DNA from: Peribacillus asahii
Lineage (GTDB): Bacteria; Bacillota; Bacilli; Bacillales; DSM-1321
Assembly (NCBI RefSeq): GCF_003570725.1
Contig: NZ_QWVS01000016.1
Span: 1 to 64,000, forward strand
Direction of reading: 5' to 3'
Length of the DNA: 64,000 bases
Made by a program: the position numbers and the translations under genes. This document shows, piece by piece, positions 27,906-36,233 of the stretch. The notes beneath the pieces were generated by a model, which was not told where the DNA came from, searched no databases, and saw nothing but the letters and a program-made list of their open reading frames with translations. The first letter of the stretch is position 1; each line of letters starts with the position of its first letter.

Positions 27906-28440
27906 TCACTTTAAATTAAAACCCTCAACAGTTACCCTTAGCTTATACTGTTTTCTTTTGGTATACTCATGTTTTTTTGTAGTTGTTTTTTTATGCAACC
28001 ACTCATAAATAATCGGGATGATAATAAAGCTGTTAATGGTTGATGTAACCATGCCGCCAATTACCACAATACCGAGTGTTTGAGAAATAACCGTATCCGT
28101 ATTATGAGAAAATGCAAGTGGTAATAACGTAAGGATTGTTGCAGCTGCCGTCATTAAAATCGGTCTGATTCTTGAAAGACTACCACTTAAAACAGCTTCT
28201 TTAATAGGCATTCCTTCTTTTCGATTTCTTTCAATTTTATCAACTAAAACAATACCGTTTGTTACAACAATACCAGTAAGCATCAGAATACCAATTAATG
28301 CTGCTAAATTCCATTCTCCGTGGGATAGAACGAGTGCAATGACTACACCACTTAAAGCAAGAGGAATGCTTAAAAGTACAGATAATGGTGCTTTCCATCC
28401 TTTGAAAATAGAAGAAGTGATTAGTAATAGGCTTCTGTAT
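27906..28440 (-). pseudogene. C-terminal fragment of an RND (AcrB/SwrC-type) efflux pump
   Basis: About 175 C-terminal residues of a protein that is normally ~1000 residues. The fragment runs from ITSSIFKGWKAPLSVLLSIP, through LIGILMLTGIVVTNGIVLVDKIE, the TM10-11 region with PILMTAAATILTLLPLA, to the end. The 5' end is lost near 28440, and no start codon or ribosome binding site fits. The ATG at 28283 is internal (Met of the LMLTGIVV helix). Confidence 0.85.
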
Positions 28441-28537
28441 TTAGTGCTGTGTGGGGCACAGTGATAGTTTTTCTTTTAATATTTAAGAATAGCGGATAAA
28501 TATATAGAAAATGCTATATAAATGGGGAGATTGTTCG

Positions 28538-29047
28538 ATGTCAGGGGGGACTAACTTGTTCAATCAGATAGGAAAAGCTGTACCTAATTTATTTACAATT
28601 GGAAATTTGTTGTGCGGTGTTCTTTCAATTACCTATAATATGAGTGGCTTTTTGGAAGTAGCCTCCGTTTTTATTTTCTTTTCGGCTGTTTTGGATCTTC
28701 TGGATGGAAGGATTGCGAGAAAATTAAAATTGAACAGTGAATTTGGCGTGGAATTGGATTCCTTGGCTGATATTGTTAGTTTTGGAGTTGCTCCTGCACT
28801 TTTATTTCATTCTATAGCAGCACCATCGATTTTAACGTCTTTGGCATTTATCCTTTTCCCAACGATGGGAGCATTAAGATTAGCCAAGTTTAGTGTTAAA
28901 CCAACCATTGGGTATTTTAAAGGATTACCTATTCCAGCTGCTGGATTACCATTGGCTGGTATGGGATTCTTTTTATATAGCAATGCGTGGATTACCTTAA
29001 TACTCGCTCTCTTAATGGTAAGTCCAATAAGGGTAAAAAAACTTTAA
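28538..29047 (+). CDS. pssA: CDP-diacylglycerol-serine O-phosphatidyltransferase
   Basis: PssA makes phosphatidylserine from CDP-diacylglycerol and serine, the precursor of phosphatidylethanolamine. The CDP-alcohol phosphatidyltransferase motif is complete: LDLLDGRIARKLKLNSEFG then VELDSLAD (DG-x2-AR-x8-G-x3-D-x3-D). Several membrane segments follow. ATG 28538 lies eight bases after GGGGAG (169 residues); the open frame extends nine codons further without a site. In B. subtilis the gene is linked to psd; here it stands alone among gene fragments. Confidence 0.9.
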   Translation: MSGGTNLFNQIGKAVPNLFTIGNLLCGVLSITYNMSGFLEVASVFIFFSAVLDLLDGRIARKLKLNSEFGVELDSLADIVSFGVAPALLFHSIAAPSILTSLAFILFPTMGALRLAKFSVKPTIGYFKGLPIPAAGLPLAGMGFFLYSNAWITLILALLMVSPIRVKKL

Positions 29048-29062
29048 TTTTATTATCCTTTG

Positions 29063-29107
29063 TAAAAAAGCTAGGAACCTTTTTAGAAAGGGTACAGCTT
29101 TTTTATT
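29063..29107 (+). terminator. Terminator after pssA
   Basis: AAAAAAGCT and AGCTTTTTT pair around an imperfect inner stem. Confidence 0.7.
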
Positions 29108-29146
29108 TTATCCATAAACCTTTTTATTCCCTTAATACAAGATCAA

Positions 29147-29173
29147 GAATTCATTAACATAGAAAATGAATTC
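29147..29173. repeat. 9-bp dyad upstream of the histidine kinase remnant
   Basis: GAATTCATT and AATGAATTC are exact complements with a nine-base spacer. It may be an old operator or chance in AT-rich DNA. Confidence 0.4.
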
Positions 29174-29184
29174 ATTTATCGTGC

Positions 29185-29551
29185 TAAATTGTAATTAAAT
29201 CTAAAGTTGAAGGATTAATTTTTCTCACTTTAGTTTTAATCGGTATGGTGACTTTGATGCTGGGAATGGCTCAAGACTATTTATATAATGAATTTGCTCA
29301 GTTTAATGAAATGGCTGAAGAAGCAATCCAAGCAATTCATTCAGAAGCAACTAGAATTCAAAAAATAACCGAACCTTTTCTAGACCTAGCTAACTTGGAG
29401 AAAGAAAATGTATTAGAAATAAATGAAGTTGATTTGGTATCGACATGCGAAAGCATTTTAAAACAACTTAAACATAAAAAGTAAAGAAGGATTAGGGACG
29501 AATGTAGCATTGCTTTTACCAATTAGCAATGGAAATGAGGGTTCTGTCTAA
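29185..29551 (+). pseudogene. Histidine kinase remnant with internal deletions
   Basis: Three pieces of a sensor kinase are fused. The first is an N-terminal membrane segment (KSKVEGLIFLTLVLIGMV). The second is a dimerisation-helix tail (EATRIQKITEPFLDLANLEKE then LEINEVDL), which normally lies hundreds of residues later. After a stop at 29482-29484, an adjacent frame encodes the extreme C-terminus of an ATPase domain (KEGLGTNVALLLPI). No H-box or N-box remains. Confidence 0.75.
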
Positions 29552-29655
29552 AGTAATAATTGTATGTTGGCTAATAAGAAGAGCTATAACGCCAAGCCCT
29601 AAAAGTGAAACCAAACTTATTATAAATGCAATAATAGGTGTTTTTTAATTCATAA
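29530..29655 (-). pseudogene. N-terminal fragment, probably PAP2-family phosphatase
   Basis: The minus strand encodes KTPIIAFIISLVSLLGLGVI then ALLISQHTIITLDRTLIS before a stop. This looks like the first membrane helix and linker of a PAP2 phosphatase. The ATG at about 29653 is separated from it by a one-base frame error (ATGAATTAAAAAACACC). The rest of the gene is absent. Confidence 0.5.
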
Positions 29656-29661
29656 CCATAC

Positions 29662-29719
29662 TAATGTTAAGAGGCCGTCTTGTAGTGGGAAAATCCACTT
29701 AGGGGATGGCTTTTATGTT
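29662..29719 (+). repeat. 58-bp direct repeat, copy 2
   Basis: About 91 percent identical to 27742-27799, with the identical central block GTAGTGGGAAAATCCACTT. It still forms a hairpin with TTTT but has no intact gene upstream on the plus strand. Confidence 0.85.
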
Positions 29720-29839
29720 GTTGTTTTCTTTATCAAAAAAATAGGTGAGAACGTCCCCTGCCTTGGCACAGCGTAGTGGAAGGAGATGGGGAAGTTCAAT
29801 CTAAAGTAACAACATGATAAAAATAAGTACAGGTCCACA

Positions 29840-30499
29840 TTATTTTCGATACTCAGTTAATGCTTTTATAACTTCGGATTGTCTTTGTTTCGCTCGGTCA
29901 TTATTTGAATTTAAAGCATAAGCGCTAGGTGCCTGCGGTAGGCCTGCTAAGAGAGTTGCTTCATCGTAGCTTAGTTCAGCAGGTGTTTTACCAAAATAAT
30001 TCTCGCTAGCTTCTTTAATGCCATAATTACCGGCTCCATAATAAATGATATTGACATAGAGTTCTAAAATATCGTCTTTGTTATAGAGTCTTTCAAGGTC
30101 GAAGGCAACAAATAGTTCTGCAACTTTTCGGATAAAGGTTCGGTCATTGCTGAAATAAAGATTTTTAGCAGCTTGTTGGGTTAATGTGCTGCCGCCTTGT
30201 GCGACCTCCTTCGCTGTTAAATCGACGAAAGTTGCCCTGGTGAGTGAAATAAAATCGAAGGCTCCATGTTTGTAAAAGCGATGATCCTCGATGGCGACAA
30301 CAGCATCCGTGAAATCAGGAGTGATTTCCTCTAAAGGCACGAAATTTTCACCTGCCCTAATAGAGGCAACCTTCTCGTTAAGCGAAATCTCTGTAACGGC
30401 TTCTTTATATTTTAAATAGCCAAGCAACCCAATAATTGAACCGACAAGGAGGGCAATGATTAATCCTAATTTTATTAGTTTTTTTATCAATCTAATCAT
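29840..30499 (-). CDS. Monofunctional biosynthetic peptidoglycan transglycosylase (GT51)
   Basis: A membrane-anchored enzyme that polymerises lipid II into glycan strands. The 219-residue product has a TM anchor (about residues 10-30). The GT51 motifs follow: VVAIEDHRFYKHGAFD with the catalytic Glu, GGSTLTQQAAKNLYFS, and ELYVNIIYYGAGNYGIKEASENYFGK. No transpeptidase domain follows, so it is not a class A PBP. The open frame reaches 30571, but ATG 30499 follows AGAGGT at six bases. Confidence 0.9.
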   Translation of the reverse strand: MIRLIKKLIKLGLIIALLVGSIIGLLGYLKYKEAVTEISLNEKVASIRAGENFVPLEEITPDFTDAVVAIEDHRFYKHGAFDFISLTRATFVDLTAKEVAQGGSTLTQQAAKNLYFSNDRTFIRKVAELFVAFDLERLYNKDDILELYVNIIYYGAGNYGIKEASENYFGKTPAELSYDEATLLAGLPQAPSAYALNSNNDRAKQRQSEVIKALTEYRK

Positions 30500-30572
30500 G
30501 AACTTACCTCTTGTATTTCGACTTATAGTTTTAGTATATGGAATAGAGGAAAAAGTATAAGGAAACATCAAA

Positions 30573-30600
30573 AAGAAAGAGCCTATGCAGGCTCTTAATT
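30573..30600 (-). terminator. Terminator of the manganese catalase gene
   Basis: AAGAGCC and GGCTCTT pair across a six-base loop, then TTCTTTTT on the minus strand. The hairpin overlaps the stop codon. Confidence 0.8.
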
Positions 30601-31452
30601 GTTTAGGTCATATAGTCCAGGTGCATGTTCATTTGGCATATCAGGCAGCTCTGGTACTGGATATCCTTTTGGCGGTTCTGTTACCTTAAGCTCTCCACCA
30701 TTCCTGCTAGGTGTTGTACCAGTGAAAATTTCACCTATTAAAGTATCGTCAAGTCTAAAATTGAATTGAGCATTATGGAAGCCCATGTCGACATATTTAC
30801 GACACTCAGGGTATTTATTTAAATCATAATTAGGGATTGGAAAAAGTTTTCCCCAATCTACGCCTAATGTTTCAAGAGCTTTTGCGAATGCATTTTGATG
30901 AGCATTATCTCTCACTATTAAAAAAGCAATGGTTTCTCGAAGAGCCTTATTGTTACTCATTTCATAAATTCTAGATTTTTGGAGTACGCCAGTCGATTCT
31001 AAGACAACATTATTAAGTAAATTAGCTGCTAAGTTACCATGGTCATAAACCCAAGATCCATTCCATGGGTTGCCTCCAGCGTCAACGGGTAGGGATGCTT
31101 TAGCTCCTATGATGTAATGATGGGGATTTGCGCCATTTTGTATTACACCATTTAAAGGGGCGCTATCCGCAGCCTGATTACCAGGCATATCTCCACCAGA
31201 CTCATTTAAGAGTTGGTTAATTGTTGATTGAACAAGTTCTACATGGCTGAGTTCTTCTAAGAATACACCTCTAATAAGGTCGCGATATTTCTTTGCTTTT
31301 CCTCTAAAGTTTGCACTTTGAAAGGAGAACTGCATCATTGTGCGCATCTCGCCAAATTGTCCTCCGAGTGCTTCTTGAAGAACTTTAGCTGCATGTGGAT
31401 CGGGTTTATCTGGGACAATCATATTAATTAAATCTTCTTTGTAAAAATACAT
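30595..31452 (-). CDS. Manganese catalase (non-haem)
   Basis: A ferritin-like dimanganese catalase that disproportionates hydrogen peroxide. In Bacillus, relatives (KatN/CotJC types) are often spore-associated. The 285-residue product has the EELSHVELVQ metal motif near residue 65, RDNAHQNAFAKALE (second metal helix) near residue 180, and a C-terminal Pro-rich tail. AGGAGG precedes the ATG. The full-size length points to KatN rather than the shorter CotJC. Confidence 0.9.
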   Translation of the reverse strand: MYFYKEDLINMIVPDKPDPHAAKVLQEALGGQFGEMRTMMQFSFQSANFRGKAKKYRDLIRGVFLEELSHVELVQSTINQLLNESGGDMPGNQAADSAPLNGVIQNGANPHHYIIGAKASLPVDAGGNPWNGSWVYDHGNLAANLLNNVVLESTGVLQKSRIYEMSNNKALRETIAFLIVRDNAHQNAFAKALETLGVDWGKLFPIPNYDLNKYPECRKYVDMGFHNAQFNFRLDDTLIGEIFTGTTPSRNGGELKVTEPPKGYPVPELPDMPNEHAPGLYDLNN

Positions 31453-31850
31453 GTTATTATCCTCCTTTGTTAAAGGTACTTATATAGATTATCCAGCCTA
31501 ACTTTATATATGCTATAGGAACTAAACTTACGGGTTGAACAAGGACAATAACAAAATAGACTTGTGACTGCCGCAAGTCTATTTTTAAAAAGTATGTATC
31601 CATTGTCCATCTTTCAAAGATATAACTATCCTCTATTTCATTGCTTTCGTTATTTAGATAAACTAAAAATTTTCACGAATGTCTTATCACTAAAAAAATC
31701 AAAGTAGACTTAGAGTAACTGGTGCGTTAATCCTATTTGGATTAACACTTATTTTTGTAAAACTAATTGTACTGAACGAAGCAGGATAGTTTCATACAAT
31801 TAGCGAATAAATGTAAAGAAATGCTATTTTAATATGAAGGGGAAATACAT
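31453..31850. other. Intergenic region with a symmetric hairpin and a small hydrophobic frame
   Basis: About 400 bases. AAAATAGACTTG and CAAGTCTATTTT (31553-31585) form a terminator-like hairpin with T-runs on both strands but no intact upstream gene. At 31709-31789 the plus strand encodes RVTGALILFGLTLIFVKLIV then LNEAG and stop, preceded by an in-frame stop and no start codon. It may be a remnant of a small membrane protein. Confidence 0.45.
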
Positions 31851-32648
31851 ATGGATCATAAATTTGTGCTTTTATCAGTTCAAAACCATGTAGGCGTAAT
31901 TACTCTGAATCGTCCAGAAGTTGGTAATGCTTTGAATCTAGCGATGGCTAAAGAGTTGATGGAAGTAGCTATCCATTGTTCAGAAAGTAATGAAATTAGA
32001 GCAGTTGTCATCACTGGAGCTGGAAATAAATTTTCAGTAGGCGGCGACTTGAAAAGTTTTGCTAACGAAGGGAGTCAAATTGGTTCCCATTTAAAAAGCG
32101 TTACTGCCTATTTACATCAAGCTATTTCCTACTTTGCTAGAATGAATAAGCCATTTATTGGAGCGATCAATGGAGTAGCTGCGGGTGCAGGGATGAGTCT
32201 TGCTTGTGCATGTGATATTGCATATACTTCAGAGAAATCAAAGTTTGTGATGGCGTATAACAAAATCGGATTAACTCCTGATGGTTCAGGAAGTTATTTC
32301 CTACCGAAAATTGTTGGAGTAAGACGCGCGTTAGAGTTGATGTATACAAATCGTATGTTGGATGCTAAAGAAGCGTACGAGTGGGGGATCGTTAACCAAG
32401 TTGTCCCTGAAGAAGAATTAATGAGTGTTGTTTATGAACTAGCAGAGAAGCTTGCGAGCGGGCCAATGGAAGCATATGGTGCAACTAAGAAATTGTTTTA
32501 TCAGTCTTTGCAGGAAACTCTAGAATCTCAAATGAGTTTAGAAACACAATCATTGGCAGAAAGAGCAACTAGCGAAGAGGGAAGAGAAGGGATTTCTGCA
32601 TTTTTGGAAAAACGAGAGGCTGACTATTTGAAGTTTAATAAAGAATAA
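31851..32648 (+). CDS. Enoyl-CoA hydratase/isomerase family protein (PaaG-like)
   Basis: A 265-residue crotonase-fold enzyme acting on acyl-CoA thioesters. The oxyanion-hole segments are FSVGGDLKSF and INGVAAGAGMSLACACD. The position of the usual catalytic Glu reads YNKIGLTPDGSGSYFLP, with an Asp in the place used by PaaG-type isomerases, so an isomerase is more likely than a classical hydratase. GGGG lies before the ATG. It stands alone; no beta-oxidation or phenylacetate genes are adjacent. Confidence 0.85.
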   Translation: MDHKFVLLSVQNHVGVITLNRPEVGNALNLAMAKELMEVAIHCSESNEIRAVVITGAGNKFSVGGDLKSFANEGSQIGSHLKSVTAYLHQAISYFARMNKPFIGAINGVAAGAGMSLACACDIAYTSEKSKFVMAYNKIGLTPDGSGSYFLPKIVGVRRALELMYTNRMLDAKEAYEWGIVNQVVPEEELMSVVYELAEKLASGPMEAYGATKKLFYQSLQETLESQMSLETQSLAERATSEEGREGISAFLEKREADYLKFNKE

Positions 32649-32683
32649 TATGGATGGAATAAGCAATTGCTTATTCGTACAAA

Positions 32684-32728
32684 ACCAGGAGGCTGACCCA
32701 CAATTTGTGGGTCAGCCTCCTTTCGTTC
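32684..32728. terminator. Bidirectional terminator
   Basis: AGGAGGCTGACCCACA and TGTGGGTCAGCCTCCT pair exactly, between the crotonase (+) and the LysR gene (-). Confidence 0.85.
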
Positions 32729-32741
32729 AACAGCTAGCACT

Positions 32742-33632
32742 TCAAAGTGTATTGGGGTGTGCAGGCTCATTTAACCATGATTTCAAATATTCAATGAATT
32801 TTTTCGTAGCTGGAGCAAGGTTTTTAAAAGATGTAGCAGCAATGCCGATAGTACGGTAATTCTCTTGTTCAAAGTTAAGAATACGAATGTTCTTTGGAAT
32901 ACGATACAAAGCCATTTCAGGAAGAATAGCGATTCCTATACCATGTTGAACCATAGAAAATATGGCTTGATCATCTGCCAGCTCAAATTTTATATTAGGT
33001 GTTATGTTATTTTCTTCTAAGAGGCGTCTTAAATCATTATCGCTCCCTTTCTTTGACATGATTAATGGCTCTTCTTTAATCATTTCAAAACTAAGCTCCT
33101 TTTGGTGAACAAGAGGGTGTTCATCATAGAGGAGGCAAAGCATTCTATCTTTTTTTAAAGGAATCACTTCAAAGCGATGCAAAGTTGGTAAAGACACAAA
33201 ACCAAAATCAACGATACCATTTGATATCCAATACTCAATATCATCATAATTTCCTTCTAACAATTTAATTTCTATAGAAGGGTAATATTCATGAAAATCT
33301 TTCAAAATTTCCGGCAGCCACTGAGCTGATACACTTGAAAATGTTCCAATACGTACCTTACCGGTTGTTAGACCATTGATATTAGCTATTTCTTGAAGCA
33401 TTTCCTCGTTCCATTTTAAAATTTCCCGTATGTATTTTAAGACATGCTCCCCGTTGTTTGTCAAATTAATACCTGATCGTCCTCTATTAAGAAGTGAAAA
33501 TCCCCATTCCGATTCAAGACTGGCAATAGCATGACTGACCGCGGATTGGGTTAAACCAAGAGTTTCTCCTGCCTTTGTAAGACTCCCTAATTCTACCACT
33601 GTACTAAAAATTTCAAACTTAGCAAGCGACAA
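32742..33632 (-). CDS. LysR family transcriptional regulator
   Basis: An N-terminal winged helix (LAKFEIFSTVVELGSLTKAGETLGLTQSAVSHAIASLE) is followed by a periplasmic-binding-like effector domain (GKVRIGTFSSVSAQWLPEIL onward). The open frame begins at 33686, but the TTG at 33632 lies eight bases after GGAG and puts the winged helix at the normal distance from the N-terminus (296 residues). It is divergent from the EamA exporter gene, a common layout in which the LysR protein controls the exporter. Confidence 0.88.
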   Translation of the reverse strand: MSLAKFEIFSTVVELGSLTKAGETLGLTQSAVSHAIASLESEWGFSLLNRGRSGINLTNNGEHVLKYIREILKWNEEMLQEIANINGLTTGKVRIGTFSSVSAQWLPEILKDFHEYYPSIEIKLLEGNYDDIEYWISNGIVDFGFVSLPTLHRFEVIPLKKDRMLCLLYDEHPLVHQKELSFEMIKEEPLIMSKKGSDNDLRRLLEENNITPNIKFELADDQAIFSMVQHGIGIAILPEMALYRIPKNIRILNFEQENYRTIGIAATSFKNLAPATKKFIEYLKSWLNEPAHPNTL

Positions 33633-33713
33633 ATTCCTCACTCCACTTACATGAATTTTTTTCATCGAATTACTTAAAACATTCATTTTTCTTATTTAAA
33701 TTTTACTTTTATA

Positions 33714-33742
33714 CTAATTAATAATCAATACATAAGAATTAG
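33714..33742. promoter_or_regulatory. Inverted repeat in the LysR-EamA divergent region
   Basis: CTAATT (33714-33719) and AATTAG (33737-33742) form a dyad within the 125-base control region. It is a candidate regulator site; the arms are short and AT-rich. Confidence 0.3.
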
Positions 33743-33757
33743 GTCAGGTGGTAAAAA

Positions 33758-34702
33758 ATGAATGGCATTAAAATGTTCGGTGCAACAAAGGGCGTGGGTG
33801 AAAGTGCTCAATTGAAGGCAGATTTCACCATGTTGATAGTCACGATGTTTTGGGGTTCATCCTATTTATTTATGAAGATGGGACTGGAATCTATTCAAGG
33901 GTTTAACTTGGTCGCATTACGGTTTGGAATAGCCTTTATTTTAGCTGGAATCATATTCTATAAACGCTTTATGCGTGTGGATTTTCGTACTATAAAATAT
34001 GGCTTTTTATTAGGGACCATCTTGTTCTCAGCGATTTCAGTTGTGACCATAGGGGTAAAATCCACGTCTGCTTCAAATGCAGGCTTTTTATTCAGTCTTA
34101 CAGTGGTCTTTGTTCCCTTGTTATTAGCCGGTTTGTTTAGAGAAAAGCTTGAGAAAAGAATTGTTTTTGGCGTAGGCTTTTCTATAATAGGTATCGCTCT
34201 TTTAACTTTAAATAATGGATTAACAATTAGCTCTGGAGATTTCCTCATCATTTTAGGTGCATTATTGTATGCCGTTTACATCATTGTTACAGATAAGGTA
34301 ACGAAAAATTTAGATTCTATTATGCTTGGAGTCTTACAACTTGGCTTTACGGGGGCGTGGGGGCTGCTATTTTCGTCTATTTTTGAAACTCCGCATCTTC
34401 CTGCCTCAACGGAATCATGGGTTTCTATTTTGATATTAGGCATAATTTGCAGTGCATTTGGATTTATTGGTCAAACCGTAGCTCAAAAATATACGACACC
34501 AACGCACACAGGTCTTATATTTTCATTAGAACCCGTTTTTGCAGCATTATTTGCTTTTATTTTCGCAGGCGAAGTATTGGCAGAAAGAGGGTACCTAGGA
34601 GCAAGTCTGGTCTTAGTAGGTATCTTAATTTCCAAGATAGATTTTAATAAAACCCTAATGAGAAAAAAATACAGCAAAACAGCTGAAGGTTCTGAAGCTT
34701 AG
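33758..34702 (+). CDS. EamA/DMT family transporter
   Basis: A 314-residue membrane protein with ten hydrophobic segments in two EamA repeats (first ITMFWGSSYLFMKMGLE-like, second FLIILGALLYAVYIIVTDKV). Such proteins export amino acids or metabolites; the substrate is unknown. CAGGTGG lies before the ATG. The divergent LysR gene is its probable regulator. Confidence 0.87.
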   Translation: MNGIKMFGATKGVGESAQLKADFTMLIVTMFWGSSYLFMKMGLESIQGFNLVALRFGIAFILAGIIFYKRFMRVDFRTIKYGFLLGTILFSAISVVTIGVKSTSASNAGFLFSLTVVFVPLLLAGLFREKLEKRIVFGVGFSIIGIALLTLNNGLTISSGDFLIILGALLYAVYIIVTDKVTKNLDSIMLGVLQLGFTGAWGLLFSSIFETPHLPASTESWVSILILGIICSAFGFIGQTVAQKYTTPTHTGLIFSLEPVFAALFAFIFAGEVLAERGYLGASLVLVGILISKIDFNKTLMRKKYSKTAEGSEA

Positions 34703-34732
34703 CTGTAGAATAGGGTGTGTATTGAGACATTG

Positions 34733-34765
34733 AGCCATTAAGTTCTCTTAGTGGTTTTTTGTTGT
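34733..34765 (+). terminator. Terminator after the EamA gene
   Basis: CCATTAAG and CTTAGTGG pair, then TTTTTT. Confidence 0.75.
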
Positions 34766-34863
34766 ATGGTGATAAATAAGGTAGGTATTCGTGATGACAA
34801 ATATGTTGCATAAAGGAAACTTTTGGGGATTTATGAATAGAATATAAAAAGGAGTTGGTTCAG

Positions 34864-34989
34864 ATGATTTGTTCAAACCGTATCCAACATAAAATTATAG
34901 GCTATTCACTTTTGTTTAAAAAGCTCGGAATTTTTAATGAGGCGGAATATAAATATATTGTTGAGACATATCAAGTGAAGGAGCACTAA
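34864..34989 (+). CDS. Small protein, 41 residues, unknown function
   Basis: The plus strand encodes MICSNRIQHKIIGYSLLFKK then LGIFNEAEYKYIVETYQVKEH. AAGGAG sits nine bases before the ATG, and a strong terminator begins at the stop codon, so this is very probably a real gene. The helical tail (IFNEAEYKYIVE) resembles short SHOCT-like C-terminal motifs, but no family is claimed. Confidence 0.7.
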   Translation: MICSNRIQHKIIGYSLLFKKLGIFNEAEYKYIVETYQVKEH

Positions 34990-35021
34990 AAAAACGGCTT
35001 GCGGATGAGCCGTTTTTTTGT
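34987..35021 (+). terminator. Terminator of the 41-residue gene
   Basis: AAAAAACGGCT and AGCCGTTTTTTT pair around an eight-base loop. Confidence 0.9.
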
Positions 35022-35063
35022 GCTAATAAAACTAGGCAGATGAATGAGAAAGAAGGAGATACA

Positions 35064-35192
35064 GTGAACATATCACAAGGAAAGGTCCAGAAATATTTTA
35101 AGTTCAGGACCTTTTTTGAGATAATAAAAGAAAAGAAAGCGGGTGATGAAAAAAATGGAGGAGTATCAAATTCCGAATTTAAAAATCGATGA
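35064..35192 (+). CDS. Possible leader reading frame before the ywrC-like gene
   Basis: GTG at 35064 follows GAAGGAGA at ideal spacing and opens a 42-codon frame ([20 protein letters not shown] then [22 protein letters not shown]). It crosses a terminator hairpin and overlaps the start of the Lrp-type gene in another frame. It may be a leader peptide or a chance frame. Confidence 0.3.
   Translation: MNISQGKVQKYFKFRTFFEIIKEKKAGDEKNGGVSNSEFKNR
35080..35118 (+). terminator. Terminator or attenuator before the ywrC-like gene
   Basis: AAAGGTCCAGAA and TTCAGGACCTTTT pair, followed by a T-run ending at 35117, only about 25 bases before the regulator start. Confidence 0.65.
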
Positions 35193-35628
35193 ATTAGATA
35201 AAAAAATTCTTTCTATCTTACATGAAGATGGACGGATTTCTTATACGGATTTAGGAAAAAAAGTAGGGGTATCCCGTGTCGCTGTACAAACACGAATTAA
35301 TAATTTGCTGGAAAAGGGTGTGATTGAAAAGTTCACGACTGTTATTAATCCAACAAAGGTTGGAATTCATGTTTCGGCATTTTTTAATGTAGAAGTCGAA
35401 CCAAAGTTTCTAGAGTCTGTTGCTGAGCTGCTTGAACAAGATCCCGCTGTAACAAGCTTATATCATATGACAGGTCCTAGTAAATTACATATGCATGGCA
35501 TTTTTAGTGATAATCAAGAAATGGAACGCTTTTTAACGGAAAAGTTATACGCTGTAGAGGGTGTTGTCAGTGTAGATTGTCAAATTTTAATTAAGCGTTA
35601 TAAAAGTAGAATGGGCATGAAGTTATAA
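35143..35628 (+). CDS. ywrC: Lrp/AsnC family regulator (YwrC-like)
   Basis: A 161-residue Lrp-type protein. The winged helix ([47 protein letters not shown]) is at residues 18-62, followed by a RAM ligand domain. GTG 35143 and ATG 35146 are adjacent possible starts; the ribosome binding site is weak. It is convergent with two chromate-transporter genes and close to a ywrD-like gene, the ywrABCD content of B. subtilis, where YwrC controls the chr pair. Confidence 0.88.
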   Translation: MMKKMEEYQIPNLKIDELDKKILSILHEDGRISYTDLGKKVGVSRVAVQTRINNLLEKGVIEKFTTVINPTKVGIHVSAFFNVEVEPKFLESVAELLEQDPAVTSLYHMTGPSKLHMHGIFSDNQEMERFLTEKLYAVEGVVSVDCQILIKRYKSRMGMKL

Positions 35629-35662
35629 ATGAATGACAGAGGACAGCCTTCTAAGCTAAAAA

Positions 35663-35698
35663 TCGTAAAAATAATCCACCTGTTTAAGGTGGATTATG
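35663..35698 (-). terminator. Terminator of the ywrBA pair
   Basis: ATAATCCACC (35671-35680) and GGTGGATTAT (35688-35697) pair. TTTTT follows on the minus strand. Confidence 0.8.
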
Positions 35699-36233
35699 AC
35701 GTCCATGGGATAATAATTCCGCCGTATATAAAGGCAAGAAGAATGACAAATGCCGGATGGATTTTGAACTTTCCTAATGCTAGAAAGGCAAAAAGCGCAA
35801 TAATGAGTGAGTGTAGGTATCCGATTGAATGAACAGCATCGGTTGCGATCGTTACAGTAATAAGAAGCATCATAACGGCAATAACAGGTTGGGCGAGAAG
35901 TGATACTCCTTTGAAGACAAGGGAGTGACGATAACGTCGAATGATTTTTAGTAATAAAATGAGTGCAACTGCTGAAGGGACAACTGTACCAATTAACGCC
36001 ATAATAAGTCCCGGCCATCCATATACTTCATATCCAACAAAGGCGGCGATTTTCGTAGCGATAGGTCCCGGAAGAGCATTACCGAGTGCTAGCATATTTG
36101 AAAATTCCGTATTATTGAGCCAGCCATAACGGGTAACAATTTGATCGTACATAAGTGGAATCGATGCAGGACCGCCGCCATATCCAAGAATATTGGCAAT
36201 GAAAAAGGCTAAAAAGATGGGAAACCAAATCAT
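35694..36233 (-). CDS. ywrA: Chromate transporter half-protein (ChrA family)
   Basis: A 179-residue membrane protein of the short-chain CHR family with the signature GYGGGPASIPLMYDQIV near the N-terminus and ALGNALPGPIATKIAAFVGYEVYG. Short CHR proteins work as pairs of oppositely oriented halves; the partner gene overlaps it by four bases (ATGA). They export chromate. GGGGGA precedes the ATG. Which half equals YwrA or YwrB was not determined. Confidence 0.88.
   Translation of the reverse strand: MIWFPIFLAFFIANILGYGGGPASIPLMYDQIVTRYGWLNNTEFSNMLALGNALPGPIATKIAAFVGYEVYGWPGLIMALIGTVVPSAVALILLLKIIRRYRHSLVFKGVSLLAQPVIAVMMLLITVTIATDAVHSIGYLHSLIIALFAFLALGKFKIHPAFVILLAFIYGGIIIPWTS

Noticed and set aside
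29740-29790. Possible REP/RAYT-type element (GAACGTCCCCTGCC...)
   Set aside because: Resembles words seen in dispersed Bacillus repeats, but no palindrome or transposase was found, and copies cannot be checked here.
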